Shown here: piece after piece, positions 15,474 to 15,882 of the stretch | Numbering within the stretch: the stretch's first letter is position 1 | How the letters are laid out: each line of letters begins with the position of its first letter | DNA from: an uncultured Selenomonas sp. | Lineage (GTDB): Bacteria > Bacillota > Negativicutes > Selenomonadales > Selenomonadaceae | Direction: 5' to 3' | Assembly: GCA_900552565.1 (NCBI GenBank) | Contig: USAK01000037.1 | Coordinates: 1 to 15,882 of the forward strand | DNA: 15,882 nt | The notes under the pieces: generated by a model | Told to the model about the DNA's origin: nothing | What the model saw: the letters and a program-made list of their open reading frames with translations, nothing else | Databases searched by the model: none | Program-made: the position numbers and the translations under genes

Positions 15474-15519
15474 TATAATAATAACTGTCAAACGGAACAG
15501 TACATATACCAAACAGTAC
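15474..15519 (+). promoter_or_regulatory. Dehydrogenase promoter region with repeated ACAGT half-sites
   Basis: TATAAT (15474-15479) is a good -10, but there is no good -35 upstream, as expected for an activator-dependent promoter. Downstream lie ACTGT (15484-15488), AACAGTAC (15496-15503) and AACAGTAC (15512-15519). The first two are inverted and the last two direct with a 16-base period. They could bind a repressor, since they follow the predicted start point near 15486. Confidence 0.5.
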
Positions 15520-15547
15520 TTACACAAACGAAAGAGAGGTTTTCATC

Positions 15548-15882
15548 ATGAAAATTGGTATCATCGGCGCAGGACGCATTGGCAAAGTTCACATCCGCAA
15601 CATTTCCCTGTTTGTCCCAGACATGGAAATCAAGACGGTCGCAGATCCGTTCATGAATGACAAGACGGCAGCCTACGTCAAGCAGTTCGGCATCGAAAAC
15701 GTCACCAAAGATGCAGCTGACATCCTTAATGACCCGGAAATCAAGGCCGTCGTCATTGCTTCCTCGACGAATACCCATGCAAAATTCATCATCGAATCGG
15801 CGAAAGCAGGCAAGGATATCTTCTGTGACAGCAGTTTACAGCTTTTAAGCCGCTTGCCCATCGCCCCAGGCCAAGACCTGCA
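15548..15882 (+). CDS. iolG: Gfo/Idh/MocA oxidoreductase, probably inositol 2-dehydrogenase (partial, runs off the window)
   Basis: The N-terminal 93 codons match the NAD-binding domain of inositol 2-dehydrogenase: MKIGIIGAGRIGKVHIRN (GxGxxG dinucleotide fold), VADPFMN, KDAADILNDPEIKAVVIASSTNTHA and GKDIFC. IolG oxidises myo-inositol to scyllo-inosose. AGAGAGG lies eight bases upstream of the ATG. After Cys93 the family requires Glu-Lys-Pro, but the frame reads DSSLQLLSRLP and stays unlike any family member to the end of the window. The first part is therefore sound and the last 17 codons are suspect: an inversion, an insertion or an assembly junction near 15828. It follows the sensor operon and is a likely target of its regulator. 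Other Gfo/Idh sugar dehydrogenases cannot be excluded. Confidence 0.8.
   Translation, partial: MKIGIIGAGRIGKVHIRNISLFVPDMEIKTVADPFMNDKTAAYVKQFGIENVTKDAADILNDPEIKAVVIASSTNTHAKFIIESAKAGKDIFCDSSLQLLSRLPIAPGQDL

Overview
The window looks like chromosomal DNA from a diderm Firmicute of the class Negativicutes (Selenomonas/Mitsuokella-like). This is inferred from two things. Genes for an outer envelope (a Wzi-type outer-membrane barrel and an AsmA-like envelope protein) sit beside typically Firmicute elements: a YesM/YesN-type two-component system, strong AGGAGG-type ribosome binding sites, and frequent TTG and GTG starts.

Layout. Positions 1-50 resemble the right end of an IS200/IS605-type element. 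Positions 243-399 (minus) hold a compact, unrecognised structured RNA with its own promoter and terminator and a probable pseudoknot. Next come a DEDDh exonuclease and a secreted GH84 beta-N-acetylglucosaminidase, both on the minus strand. The divergent plus-strand pair at 3125-5495 encodes an AsmA-like envelope protein and an EamA-type transporter. A bidirectional terminator separates them from the minus-strand pair rfbC-rfbA (dTDP-rhamnose precursor synthesis). IMP dehydrogenase (guaB, minus) has a palindromic promoter. Then come a Wzi-like outer-membrane protein and, just upstream of it, a 34-residue membrane peptide (both minus). rfbC-rfbA and the Wzi-like gene point to surface polysaccharide.

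The last third (10.8-15.9 kb, plus strand) is a sensory module. A leader ending in an intrinsic terminator precedes a YesM-like histidine kinase, a sugar-binding periplasmic protein with no ABC transporter beside it, and a YesN-type response regulator with an AraC DNA-binding domain. After another terminator comes an inositol-2-dehydrogenase-like gene with repeated half-sites in its leader. The arrangement suggests a three-component sugar or inositol sensor: the binding protein detects the ligand, the kinase relays it, and the regulator activates catabolic genes. The dehydrogenase reading frame stops resembling its family about 55 bases before the window end, which looks like a rearrangement or an assembly junction.

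The most interesting items are the pseudoknotted small RNA, the attenuated binding-protein/kinase/regulator operon, the palindromic guaB promoter and the unannotated small membrane protein.
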